From contig CAYPPG010000017.1 in NCBI GenBank assembly GCA_964412555.1, positions 1-64,000 on the forward strand: a stretch of DNA of 64,000 nucleotides, written 5' to 3'. Made by a program: the position numbers and the translations under genes. The stretch comes from CAYPPG01 sp964412555. Its GTDB lineage: Bacteria; Hinthialibacterota; Hinthialibacteria; Hinthialibacterales; Hinthialibacteraceae. Positions 45,280 through 53,271 of this stretch are shown here, one piece after another. The notes beneath the pieces were generated by a model. That model was given only the letters and a program-made list of their open reading frames with translations, was not told the DNA's origin and made no database searches. Each line of letters begins with the position of its first letter. Within the stretch, counting starts at the first letter, position 1.

Positions 45280-45996
45280 ATGAGGTATACAAACACGAAC
45301 CGTAATTGCCGGACAGGATTCACTTTAATTGAATTGTTAATCGTTGTAGCCATCATCGGGATACTAGCAGCCATTGCCGTTCCCAACTTTTTGAATGCAC
45401 AAACCCGCGCCAAGATGTCTCGCTGCCTAGCCGACATGAAAGCAGTATCCACCGCCGCCCAGCTCTTCGGAACGGACCGTAACAAAATGCTGGTGGATAT
45501 CCGCGATGACGATACTACCATCGGGACAGATCGCATCCAAAACGATTTCAATGGAATCGGATGGAATGGTGGTTCGGGAAACCGAAACAACTTAGCGGTA
45601 CTATCACCCTTAACCTCACCTGTATCGTATATGGGTTCAATACCCCGTTCTCCTTTCGTTCCCGCTCATATGCTCACTTCCAACAGTGGAAACAACGAAG
45701 GATTCGGACGCATCGGGAACGATGCCTATGCCTACTGGGATAATGATCCGGAGATTCAAGAACCATCGGGAAATAATCACCAGGATTGGAATCTGGGATT
45801 CTTGGGCCGCTATGTTCCACGTTTGCGCCCATGGGACTTCATTGTTATTTCTTTCGGCCCAGCCGCCGACAGCGGAACTACACTCAATTACGGTTTGCCT
45901 TACCATCCCTCGAACGGACTACACAGCAACGGTGAAGTATTTATCACCAGCTATGGTCTCACGAATGAAAATGCGAATGATTCCGGCTCGAACTGA
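45280..45996 (+). CDS. Type II secretion/type IV pseudopilin (paralogue 2)
   Basis: I chose ATG 45280 (MRYTNTNRNCRTG|FTLIEL); a TTG at 45268, four codons earlier, has better spacing to the GGGGAAAGGAAA site and is also possible. The prepilin site, Glu5 and a long hydrophobic helix (LLIVVAIIGILAAIAVPNF) are present. The globular part has PLTSPVSYMGSIPRSPFVP and VISFGPAADSGTT, and ends with GLPYHPSNGLHSNGEV. These features match the pseudopilin at 7010 almost motif by motif. It would be part of a pseudopilus or adhesive pilus. No assembly genes are adjacent. Confidence 0.87.
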   Translation: MRYTNTNRNCRTGFTLIELLIVVAIIGILAAIAVPNFLNAQTRAKMSRCLADMKAVSTAAQLFGTDRNKMLVDIRDDDTTIGTDRIQNDFNGIGWNGGSGNRNNLAVLSPLTSPVSYMGSIPRSPFVPAHMLTSNSGNNEGFGRIGNDAYAYWDNDPEIQEPSGNNHQDWNLGFLGRYVPRLRPWDFIVISFGPAADSGTTLNYGLPYHPSNGLHSNGEVFITSYGLTNENANDSGSN

Positions 45997-46106
45997 ATCT
46001 GTATAATAATAACTTTTTACAAAACCAGGTATGATTACCGGAAATGACGCCCATTTTCTATAAGGATATGCATTTTTAGAAGACATTTGTACTATTCGTC
46101 TTCAAT

Positions 46107-46558
46107 TTAAGATTTTTTTGCTCCCACAATTAATAATGTCCTCGTGGGATAATAAAAACATTCGCTTGTGTGATAAAACCCTGATGATTTCAACATTTCT
46201 TTAGGCGCGTTATCCAGCATCTTTTCAATACGTTTTTCTGCTTCTTCTCCGGAAGCCGTAATCTCACACCAACGATGAATAGGAATTCCACCAGGACGCT
46301 CAGCATGGTCGATTCATGAAATGTTTGCAACATGTTGGGAGCAGGATCGACTCCGACAATTCGCTCAGCCCTTTTTGCGAAGGACAGTGCTGTATGTCCA
46401 GGTCCGCATGCGACATCGCACATATCAAACGGTTCGGATATGTCAATGAGAGAATGCAATCGCTCGATCGTAGGGCTGGATTGATGAACTTCGCTAGTAG
46501 CAAAGTTCACTGACAATCCATCGAAACGTTTGCCGGATGTTTTATCGAGCATGTTCAC
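46107..46558 (-). pseudogene. SAM-dependent methyltransferase with large internal deletion
   Basis: The first ~65 residues form the N-terminal half of a class I methyltransferase: VNFATSEVHQSSPTIERLHS, then CDVACGPGHTALSFA (SAM motif I) and IVGVDPAPNMLQTF. The text then jumps. In the next frame the protein continues PGGIPIHRWCEITASGEEAE, KRIEKMLDNAPKEMLKSSGF and YYPTRTLLIVGAKKS, ending at TAA 46107-46109, which looks like the C-terminus of the same family. Roughly 100 or more central residues have been lost, together with a frame change. The remaining product cannot fold as a methyltransferase. This is a recent deletion, as both ends still read cleanly. Confidence 0.8.
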
Positions 46559-46602
46559 TCTCTTTTCCTGCTTTGATGAAATGAGGTATTTTTTTTTGAA
46601 TA

Positions 46603-48063
46603 TTATTTGTATTTCGGTAGTTCCTGGTTGAATTGCATCATCCGCTGCCAGATGTCGGGCATTTTTGTTTGAATCATCATCGCTGCCGATTCCCCGATGT
46701 TGGCTTTTAACATAGGCACTCTTTTTACATATTCCAACTTATATTTTCCTGGAGTTCTTCCATATTTGTAATTGTAGGTGAATGATCCGGTATCGGTCAA
46801 ATCGATTTCTTTCAAAGTTCGATTTGGGATTGAAATGTAAAATTGGTCTGTTGTAACCTTCTTTTTATTCCCCGGTTTTAGTAAGAGTTTCTTCCCCGCT
46901 AGGGATGAAAAGAGTTCCATGGCAGTCAATTGGGCGGGATCGATAAGATGGATTTGCTCCGCCAGGAGGGGAGCATATGGTGCTTCACCTTCTGGAGTTT
47001 TGTATTCCCTCAAATAATCGAAGGCCTCTTCGAAGAGTTCGTGGTAGAAGGGGAAATGAGTACAGCCGAGAATAACCGATTGGATGGGGGCGGTTCCGCC
47101 ATTTTGTTTGTAGGACTCTACCAAACTCAAAGCGTGATAGCGGATATAATTTTCCACGCTGTTCAAACGAATATTTACTATCCCGTCCTCGGTTCCCAGC
47201 AATCCTTCTTTATCAAAACCGTATCGATCCATAAGGTTCGGAACAATCGGTGCTTGATCATTGTTCACAGACGGTCCCCGATAATCATCTTTATTTGATG
47301 TATTGATATAGGACTTGTCACCTTCTATCGCGCCTGCCAGTCCGAGGCATCCTTGTTGAACAACAGGTGGTGCTTTTCGATCCATTCGTTTGGCAATCGT
47401 ATCGACCGCTCGAACATATCCCTGGCTGCTGCAGGTGCCGACCGTCGCCATAACCGCGACGGCACCGTCTGCGCTGTCTTCGCTCATTGCGCCTTTGGCA
47501 CCGGCATTGACAACACCAATGACGGATATCGGAATTTTCCAGTGTGCAACCGCTTTTACAATATCCTGAATGCCGTATGCGGTAGCTGTGTTGCAGGCAA
47601 TGACGATAGCCTTGACCGGCGGTTTATCAAACCTGGGATCCGAAGATGAACCTGTAGGCCAGTAACGAGTTCCTAAAAGAAATATGGCATCCTTCAGCAC
47701 CAATTCCCGAAGGAAATCAGTCTTGCCTTCGGATGGATAATTGCCATAAGGCATGTTGGCTTGGTCGCCAAGGTAGATGAACCGTTCCTGCTCGAAATCC
47801 GCCAGACCGTCCGCTCCCGGTTGATGAGTTTTGTTGTCGTATTCATCCAATTGGAGGATTTCATTCAAGACCGTCAAGCCGCCGATACCGGAATCGAATA
47901 CACCGATGGGAGAATCACTCGAGATGGTTTCATAGTTCTCAAAGTCAACCGAAAAGATATCGGATTCATTGTGGGCTACTATTTTCGAGAGGTTGAACCA
48001 TTCATACCCAAAAGCAGGGAACAAAACGAACGAAACGAAAATAAGAGAAAATAGGCGTTTCAT
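46603..48063 (-). CDS. Glutamate racemase-like protein with signal peptide and insertions
   Basis: MKRLFSLIFVSFVLFPAFGY is a Sec-type signal, unusual for this family. The racemase core follows: PIGVFDSGIGGLTVLNEI (about residue 52), FIYLGDQANMPYGNYPSEGK, AIVIACNTATAYG (first catalytic Cys), ISVIGVVNAGA, and SVILGCTHFPFYHELFEE (second Cys). Normal MurI has about 270 residues; this one has 486, with extra segments between core motifs and at the C-terminus. Its ATG overlaps the D-aminoacylase stop by ATGA, so the two are translated together. It may racemise glutamate or aspartate, or another amino acid, in the periplasm. Confidence 0.8.
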   Translation of the reverse strand: MKRLFSLIFVSFVLFPAFGYEWFNLSKIVAHNESDIFSVDFENYETISSDSPIGVFDSGIGGLTVLNEILQLDEYDNKTHQPGADGLADFEQERFIYLGDQANMPYGNYPSEGKTDFLRELVLKDAIFLLGTRYWPTGSSSDPRFDKPPVKAIVIACNTATAYGIQDIVKAVAHWKIPISVIGVVNAGAKGAMSEDSADGAVAVMATVGTCSSQGYVRAVDTIAKRMDRKAPPVVQQGCLGLAGAIEGDKSYINTSNKDDYRGPSVNNDQAPIVPNLMDRYGFDKEGLLGTEDGIVNIRLNSVENYIRYHALSLVESYKQNGGTAPIQSVILGCTHFPFYHELFEEAFDYLREYKTPEGEAPYAPLLAEQIHLIDPAQLTAMELFSSLAGKKLLLKPGNKKKVTTDQFYISIPNRTLKEIDLTDTGSFTYNYKYGRTPGKYKLEYVKRVPMLKANIGESAAMMIQTKMPDIWQRMMQFNQELPKYK

Positions 48064-49598
48064 GGGGATTCCTTTCGTAAGGGGCGGCCTGCAAGTACGC
48101 CGGTAAATTGACCGTTTTGGATGACGAGGCGGCCGTTGATTATTACAACATGAATTCCTTCAGCGTATTTGGATGGTTTTTCGAATGTAGCACGATCCGA
48201 GTATGAATCTTTATCGAATACAATCACATCGGCGAAATATCCAGGGCGGATCATGCCGCGCTTATCAATCCCGAGTGCTTCCGCTGTAAGAGCGCTGCTT
48301 GCGCGAACGGCGAATTCAGGTTTCATCAGTTTTTTTTCATAAACATAATACCGGATTTTTCGGGCAAACGAGCCGAAGGTTCGGGGGTGTTTTCCACCGC
48401 CGTCCGAGCTGGTCAAGACAAAATCCTGCTGCATGAAATTCTCGACATCGTCTTCATTCATGTTGAACGAAATGACGCTTGAACCTCCGGACCGGCTGAT
48501 GCGTAGCGTTGCTTCAATCGGGGTTACATCCCATTGTTTTGCGACCTCACCGAGAGTTTTACCGGAAATCTCTTGGTTTTGTTCCGAGCGGAGTAACAAG
48601 GATTCCGGCCCACCTCGTCTTCGTAAATTCTCTTTCATCTCTTTCAGAATACGTTTTTTGAGTTCCGAATCTTCGAGGCGTTCCAGGAATTGTTTCTTGC
48701 CGCCAACCTGCGCCCAGCGGGGGATGAGGGCGGCGTCGAGTCCGGTCAAAGACGCGGGATATGGATATTGATCCGCCGTGACTTGGATTCCCTCCGCTCT
48801 CGCATCTTTGATAAGACGGATGACTTCCTTGCTTTTCCCCCATACATCGGTTCCGAGTGCCTTGATATGAGAAATGTTGACCGGGATGTTCGCTTCCCGT
48901 CCGATCCGGATCGCTTCTTTGACGGAATCGATCAAGCCGACGGTGTATGAACTTTCATCTCGAGTGTGGGTATCGTATATCCCACCTTGTTCAGCGGCTA
49001 CCTTTGCCAGTTCAATCACCTCTTCCGTTTTCGCATAGCTGCCGGGGACATAGAAAAGACCGCTTGAAAGACCGAAGGCTCCTTCATCCATCGCTTTGGC
49101 AACCAGTGCTTTCATCTTCGTTAATTGTTCCGCTGTGGGTTCTTTGTCGCTTAGTTCCATAATATGCCGGCGAATATAGCCGTGACCGACAAGAAGCCCC
49201 GCATTGGTCCCGATTCCCTTTTTCTCCCATTTGTCGAGTAATTTCGAGACTTCGAAAGAACCTCCACCGTCGTTGCCGACGATGACGGTGGTGACTCCCT
49301 GCTTGAGGCAGTTCAGCATACTTTTAGGATCGCTGCTCGATAAATTGCTCGTATAATGCGTGTGAGGATCGATGAAGCCGGGAGCGATGATCAAACCGGT
49401 TGCGTCGATTTCATACTTTCCGGATGTATTACCGAGAGAGCCGATTGCGGTAATCCGGTCTCCATCGATGGCCACATCGCTTGTGAAAGCGGGTAAACCG
49501 CTGCCGTCGTAGATGGCTCCGTTACGAATGAGGATGTCGTGTTCGGGAATTTGGGTGAAGAATGCGCAGGCGGTCAATAGGCTGATTAGTAACGTCAT
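48060..49598 (-). CDS. D-aminoacylase-like amidohydrolase, predicted lipoprotein
   Basis: The N-terminus MTLLISLLTACAFF contains a lipobox-like LTAC, so the protein is probably lipid-anchored. The 512-residue amidohydrolase follows: ILIRNGAIYDGSGLPAFTSD, GLIIAPGFIDPHTHYTSNLS (metal His pair), GLSSGLFYVPGSYAKTEEV, YDTHTRDESS, PVNISHIKALG and VLTSSDGGGKHPR. These are the landmarks of N-acyl-D-amino-acid deacylases, which remove an acyl group from N-acyl-D-amino acids. It is upstream of and coupled to the racemase-like gene. Together they could recover or recycle D-amino acids from peptidoglycan or from outside the cell. Confidence 0.85.
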   Translation of the reverse strand: MTLLISLLTACAFFTQIPEHDILIRNGAIYDGSGLPAFTSDVAIDGDRITAIGSLGNTSGKYEIDATGLIIAPGFIDPHTHYTSNLSSSDPKSMLNCLKQGVTTVIVGNDGGGSFEVSKLLDKWEKKGIGTNAGLLVGHGYIRRHIMELSDKEPTAEQLTKMKALVAKAMDEGAFGLSSGLFYVPGSYAKTEEVIELAKVAAEQGGIYDTHTRDESSYTVGLIDSVKEAIRIGREANIPVNISHIKALGTDVWGKSKEVIRLIKDARAEGIQVTADQYPYPASLTGLDAALIPRWAQVGGKKQFLERLEDSELKKRILKEMKENLRRRGGPESLLLRSEQNQEISGKTLGEVAKQWDVTPIEATLRISRSGGSSVISFNMNEDDVENFMQQDFVLTSSDGGGKHPRTFGSFARKIRYYVYEKKLMKPEFAVRASSALTAEALGIDKRGMIRPGYFADVIVFDKDSYSDRATFEKPSKYAEGIHVVIINGRLVIQNGQFTGVLAGRPLRKESP

Positions 49599-49948
49599 TA
49601 TTTTTCCCTTATTCTATCATAAATAAATTATTTCAGTTTCCATTGATTGTCCCATTTTCTTGTGGGGATTGTCAAGGAATTGTGGTTGTCTGAATCTGGA
49701 TTGGCCGGGATTGAAGGATGAACAGGATATGCTCTATTGAAATGTATGCAAAATATGACGAGCCTGTCGCGGCCAATGAATGTCTTTTTTCAATCGTCAT
49801 GAAATACGTTCATGTTCACCATCCTGGAAATCCTCCCCTCCTGGCCAATCCCGATTCAGACAATAGGCAATCGGCGTCTGTTGACCATTCGTGTATTCAG
49901 TGATATGAACAATTTCAACAAAGTGATTTTCTCAAGGAGTAATTCATC
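49599..49948. other. Intergenic region holding a MITE-like element
   Basis: These 350 nt separate the D-aminoacylase gene (-) from the DUF362 gene (+). Most of the region is the inverted-repeat element at 49686-49863. AAGGAG at 49934-49939 serves the DUF362 gene. No RNA gene is recognised. Confidence 0.55.
49686..49863. mobile_element. MITE-like element with 43-45 bp imperfect terminal inverted repeats
   Basis: The left arm starts TTGTCTGAATCTGGATTGGC and runs to 49728. The right arm (49819-49863), read in reverse complement, starts TTGTCTGAATCGGGATTGGC. The arms share about 20 nearly identical outer bases and a looser inner part. About 90 nt without a coding frame lie between. The 'TGTCTGAATC.GGATT' core is a widespread bacterial repeat. 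There is no transposase, so it would move, if at all, in trans. Confidence 0.7.
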
Positions 49949-51598
49949 ATGGAGTCAACTTCCAATTCATTCAGGCAAAAATGGGCGTTGTTCATCGAGC
50001 AATTCGTTATCCGATGTTCCAAAACAGGGAGGATTGTCGGGATTCGGCGGGATACACATATGAGCCGGCTGCTATTTCCGGTAATCGGATTGATAGCTAT
50101 TCTCTGGTTCCTCGTGCGGGTGCTGCCTAAGCCGGATCGGGCGGCATATCCTTGCCAGCGGGTGGCGGTGGGGATCGGGTGCAGTTTTTTAGCATACGCC
50201 GCGATTGTGTTCGGCTCTTTTTCTTTATTCCGAACGGTTCGCCGGAATCTGACAATTTCCATGCTCATCGGATTGATCGTTCTTTCCGTGGCTTTTGGAG
50301 GGATCGCGACCGTTGTGACGGATTCGCTCTTTGCCGAAGCGGTGGTGGAAGTGCTGACGCCTCCTGAGGGAGTCAATCAACCGATGGGGAAAGCACGGGG
50401 GATTCATCCGGGGCGTGTTGTGTGGGTACAGGATTTCGATGCCACGAGTTGGGATGAAGAACACGGCGTTTGGTGGGATGAAGAGAATACCGATCAAGAA
50501 GTTGTGGATGCCATGTTCTCCAAATCGCTGCAGCATCTCACCGGCAAAAGCACCGATGCCAAGGCGTGGGATGCGCTGTTCCGCTATCACAACACCCAAA
50601 ACGGCAAGGGAGACCGGGGGTATCAAAAAGGGGAAACGATCACGATCAAACTCAACTGCAACACCGACGGCGAACCAGGCAAGCGGGATGTGAAAAAAGG
50701 CCATGCCAGCACACAGGTGGTCTATGCGCTGGTCGAACAATTGATCGAACAAGCCGGTGTACCGGGCGAGAATATCCATTTAACTGATCCGTCGCGTCAT
50801 ATTGGTAAACCGATTTATGATAAAATACGATCAAATCCGAAACCGGATTACCAACAGGTTACCTTTTCAGGGAAAGAAGATCGGGATTTACCGCAATATT
50901 GTTATGCCGAACCGGATATGGACTGCCCAGCCTATTTCGATATGCCGGATGGTAGCAAAAAGGCGTTCTATTTCCCGAAGGTGTTTACAGAAGCCACCTA
51001 CATGATCAACGCCGGCCAGTTCCGGCCGCACAGTATTTTTGGAATCACGATGGTGGGGAAAAACCACTTCGGCTCAGTGCATGATGGAAAAGGATATTTC
51101 CCCAGTCCATTACACGCCTATGCCGTTGTGAATCGTGACTCCCCCAATGAACACGGCGATGCCCACTGCCATCCCACGTTACTCGGCCATGAGGTCACCA
51201 ATGGCAAGACGTTTCTCTATCTGCTCGACGGTCTCTATACATCGTACACACAAACTCAGGAAGTGCGCCGCTGGTCGTCGATGGGGAACGACTGGTTTTC
51301 CAGCCTCCTCATATCCCAGGATCCTATCGCTCTCGATTCCGTCGGCTATGACTTTGTTTGCAGTGAACCCAACATGTACAAAGGAAACCGCTGTTTCAAC
51401 GGCCATGTCGATAGTTTCCTACACGAATCGGCGCTCGCGAATCAGCCGCCGTCCGGGGTTGTGTATGATCCGGAAGGGGATGGATCAGGGCTGGCTAGCC
51501 TTGGTGTGCATGAACATTGGAATAATGCGGCGGAGAAGAAATATTCGAGGAATTTAGGGACGGGGGATGGGATTGAATTGGTGGCGGTTAGGAAGTAG
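49949..51598 (+). CDS. DUF362 domain protein with N-terminal membrane helices
   Basis: The 549-residue protein begins with a soluble stretch, then three hydrophobic helices at about residues 44-57, 74-95 and 100-121 (LLFPVIGLIAILWFLV, GIGCSFLAYAAIVFGSF, MLIGLIVLSVAFGGIATVV). The remainder has the DUF362 features: HPGRVVWVQDFDATSW, ETITIKLNCNTD, VPGENIHLTDPSRHIG, TYMINAGQFRPHSIFGITMV, HFGSVHDG and ISQDPIALDSVGYDFV. DUF362 proteins are of unknown function and are often secreted or linked to metal or redox centres. No ferredoxin motif is fused here. AAGGAG precedes the ATG. Confidence 0.78.
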   Translation: MESTSNSFRQKWALFIEQFVIRCSKTGRIVGIRRDTHMSRLLFPVIGLIAILWFLVRVLPKPDRAAYPCQRVAVGIGCSFLAYAAIVFGSFSLFRTVRRNLTISMLIGLIVLSVAFGGIATVVTDSLFAEAVVEVLTPPEGVNQPMGKARGIHPGRVVWVQDFDATSWDEEHGVWWDEENTDQEVVDAMFSKSLQHLTGKSTDAKAWDALFRYHNTQNGKGDRGYQKGETITIKLNCNTDGEPGKRDVKKGHASTQVVYALVEQLIEQAGVPGENIHLTDPSRHIGKPIYDKIRSNPKPDYQQVTFSGKEDRDLPQYCYAEPDMDCPAYFDMPDGSKKAFYFPKVFTEATYMINAGQFRPHSIFGITMVGKNHFGSVHDGKGYFPSPLHAYAVVNRDSPNEHGDAHCHPTLLGHEVTNGKTFLYLLDGLYTSYTQTQEVRRWSSMGNDWFSSLLISQDPIALDSVGYDFVCSEPNMYKGNRCFNGHVDSFLHESALANQPPSGVVYDPEGDGSGLASLGVHEHWNNAAEKKYSRNLGTGDGIELVAVRK

Positions 51599-51638
51599 TT
51601 TAAATAGTTGCAATTGTAGATAATTGAAAATTTATTGA

Positions 51639-52049
51639 TGCTCTTGTGGCTGTAATAGACCAATATCCTTACAAAATAAAACTTTTCAACCTGTAATAAG
51701 CGAAAATGCAGAACAAAAGCCACAAATCTATTTCATTTACAAAGGGAAAAAATACAATAAACGAGCGGCTATCGATGTACCAATAAATTTGTTGAAATTG
51801 ATGGCACAAGATGATGCTACTTTTTTGAGTAGATTAACAAATGAAAGTCACGGAAGAAGAAATGTGAGATATTTGGACAGAGACAAATATAAACTATATC
51901 CCAATGATCATCAACGATGCGAAAGATGTTCTGTTGAAATATTTCCTGGTTGGTGGTTTGGTACAAATATTTCCAACCCAACAAAAACAAGGATCATAAA
52001 ATTAGCTTGTAGAGTATCAGGATTAGAATTTGGAAAGATGTTATCATAA
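51639..52049 (+). pseudogene. Unrecognised protein lacking a start codon
   Basis: The frame is open from a TGA at 51636-51638 to TAA at 52047-52049 and reads like real protein: QPQ-type linker, then IYFIYKGKKYNKRAAIDVPI, LLKLMAQDDATFLSRLTNES, YPNDHQRCERCSVEIFPGWW and FGTNISNPTKTRIIKLACRV. There is no ATG or ribosome-binding site before a TTG at 51789, which would lose the first third. An overlapping frame just upstream (IDALVAVIDQYPYKIKLFNL) also looks coding, which suggests a frameshift around 51690. It opens the toxin-antitoxin island. I cannot assign a family. Confidence 0.4.
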
Positions 52050-52085
52050 ATTCCGATAACGCATGAAGAGGCAAAAAAGAGTACT

Positions 52086-52325
52086 ATGTCCACCCGGCAA
52101 ATTATAATCAATATACCAGAAACCATCCTGCTGGCTGAAAAAACCGACGAGAATGCATTCGCAAGAGAACTCAGGATGCTAGCTGCAGTAAAATTATATG
52201 AACTCGTCCGTCTTTCATCCGGCCGTGCCGCTGAATTGGCAGGTTTTTCAAGAGTGGAGTTTCTTCTTGCCTTGGAACGGTACAAGGTTTTTCCTTTAGA
52301 GTCGGAATTGAAAGGTTTGGAATAG
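52086..52325 (+). CDS. UPF0175 family antitoxin-like protein
   Basis: The 79-residue protein reads MSTRQIIINIPETILLAEKT, then LRMLAAVKLYELVRLSSGRA, AELAGFSRVEFLLALERYKV. This is the small helix-turn-helix UPF0175 family, usually the antitoxin beside a PIN-type (DUF3368) toxin. No PIN gene is adjacent; instead the next gene, 4 nt away, is a DinJ/RelB-like antitoxin. It may have lost its partner or may regulate the following pair. Its ATG has no strong ribosome-binding site apart from GAGGCAAAAA about 15 nt upstream. Confidence 0.8.
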   Translation: MSTRQIIINIPETILLAEKTDENAFARELRMLAAVKLYELVRLSSGRAAELAGFSRVEFLLALERYKVFPLESELKGLE

Positions 52326-52329
52326 AACG

Positions 52330-52584
52330 ATGATCAAAAATCAGTCAAAAAGAATTCAATCTGAGATCATCAGTACAGCGGAAGCATTTTATAAAGTATT
52401 TTGTGCATTGCCGAAAAAAGACCGTTTGGCCATTGCTCGATATATTCTTGATGATGAAGATATTCGTGAAAATTTCGATGATGAGATTCCAAATCAAACA
52501 ACTTTGAATGCTTTTCAAGAAGACAAATCTGAAATGCCTGTTTTTCAATCTGTCGATGATTTACGGGAGGATTTATTGTCTTGA
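52330..52584 (+). CDS. RelB/DinJ-like antitoxin paired with YafQ
   Basis: The 84-residue protein has a helical N-terminal half and ends with IPNQTTLNAFQEDKSEMPVF, QSVDDLREDLLS, the usual C-terminal layout of antitoxins that wrap around a RelE/YafQ toxin. Its stop overlaps the yafQ start in TTGA (52581-52584), the normal coupling in such operons. It lies 4 nt after the UPF0175 gene, so the three are co-transcribed. Because the toxin is interrupted, this antitoxin may now have no target, or may serve as an anti-addiction factor against related modules. Confidence 0.75.
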   Translation: MIKNQSKRIQSEIISTAEAFYKVFCALPKKDRLAIARYILDDEDIRENFDDEIPNQTTLNAFQEDKSEMPVFQSVDDLREDLLS

Positions 52585-52853
52585 AGCTGGCAATTCGAAG
52601 AACAACTCAGTTTAAACGAGATGTCAAACAACTGTTACGAAGAGGAAAAGATGCTGAAAAATTATTGAACGTAGTCAGTGCACTTGCGGAAGGACAAAAA
52701 TTATCCCCGGAATATCATGACCATTCTCTCAGCGGTGAATACAAAAATTAACGTGATTGTCACATCGAACCGGATTGGATTTTGATTTACGCGATAGAGG
52801 ATCAGGAACTTGTTCTTTATCGCACGGGAAGCCATTCTCAATTATTTAGATGA
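52581..52853 (+). pseudogene. yafQ: YafQ-type mRNA interferase toxin with in-frame nonsense codon
   Basis: From TTG 52581, with CGGGAGG upstream, the frame reads MKLAIRRTTQFKRDVKQLLR ... HDHSLSGEYKN, then TAA at 52750-52752, then RDCHIEPDWILIYAIEDQEL, VLYRTGSHSQLFR and TGA 52851-52853. The text on both sides matches YafQ, whose catalytic and mRNA-binding residues (RDCHIEPDW, RTGSHS) lie after the stop. One substitution of a Tyr codon (TAT or TAC to TAA) explains it; there is no indel. The toxin is almost certainly inactive unless the stop is read through. Confidence 0.88.
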
Positions 52854-52906
52854 TAGAATGCAATAAATTATACTATAACATTTTTAATGGTATATGAAAT
52901 CGGAAC

Positions 52907-53236
52907 ATGACACTGAAACATGATCGCTATACGTACTGTGTTACTTGGTCTGAAGACGATCAAGAGTATGTGGGACTCTGTGCGGAATTTCCAAGTTTGA
53001 GCTGGCTTGCAAGCACGCCGGAAACTGCTTTGAAAGGGATTCGGAGACAGGTTGCTGAGGTTGTCCAGGACTTGAAAGAGAATGGAGAACTTGTCCCTGA
53101 ACCGGTTGTATCCAAGCAATATAGCGGCAAATTCGTGGTGCGCGTGCCTCCCGAAGTGCATCGCGATTTTGCCATACAGGCCGCGGAGGCCGGTGTGAGT
53201 TTAAACCGGTTAGCCAGTGCGAAACTCGCTAAATAG
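52907..53236 (+). CDS. HicB-family antitoxin-like protein with C-terminal DNA-binding region, orphan
   Basis: The 109-residue protein has the HicB partial RNase-H-like fold (RYTYCVTWSEDDQEYVGLCA, EFPSLSWLASTPETALKGIR, RQVAEVVQDL). A short RHH-type C-terminal region follows (VVRVPPEVHRDFAIQAAEAG, VSLNRLASAKLAK), which typically binds the operator. A HicA toxin gene should lie directly beside it, but the upstream neighbour is the broken yafQ and the downstream gene is a sulfatase on the other strand. It is an orphan antitoxin or a transcriptional regulator. Confidence 0.85.
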   Translation: MTLKHDRYTYCVTWSEDDQEYVGLCAEFPSLSWLASTPETALKGIRRQVAEVVQDLKENGELVPEPVVSKQYSGKFVVRVPPEVHRDFAIQAAEAGVSLNRLASAKLAK

Positions 53237-53271
53237 CCCCTTTCGGGAAGGAAGAGGAAGCCTCGTCCTAT
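53236..53271. repeat. Degenerate relative of the hairpin at the window start
   Basis: GCCCCTTTCGGGAAGG and AAGCCTCGTCCTAT repeat the order of GCCCCTTCGGAGGGGC and AAGCCACGTCCTAT at 1-37. The stems are degraded here. Both copies adjoin antitoxin-type genes. Confidence 0.4.

Noticed and set aside
49686..49863. A complete insertion sequence
   Set aside because: The element is under 200 nt and encodes no transposase, so only a MITE-like call is supported.
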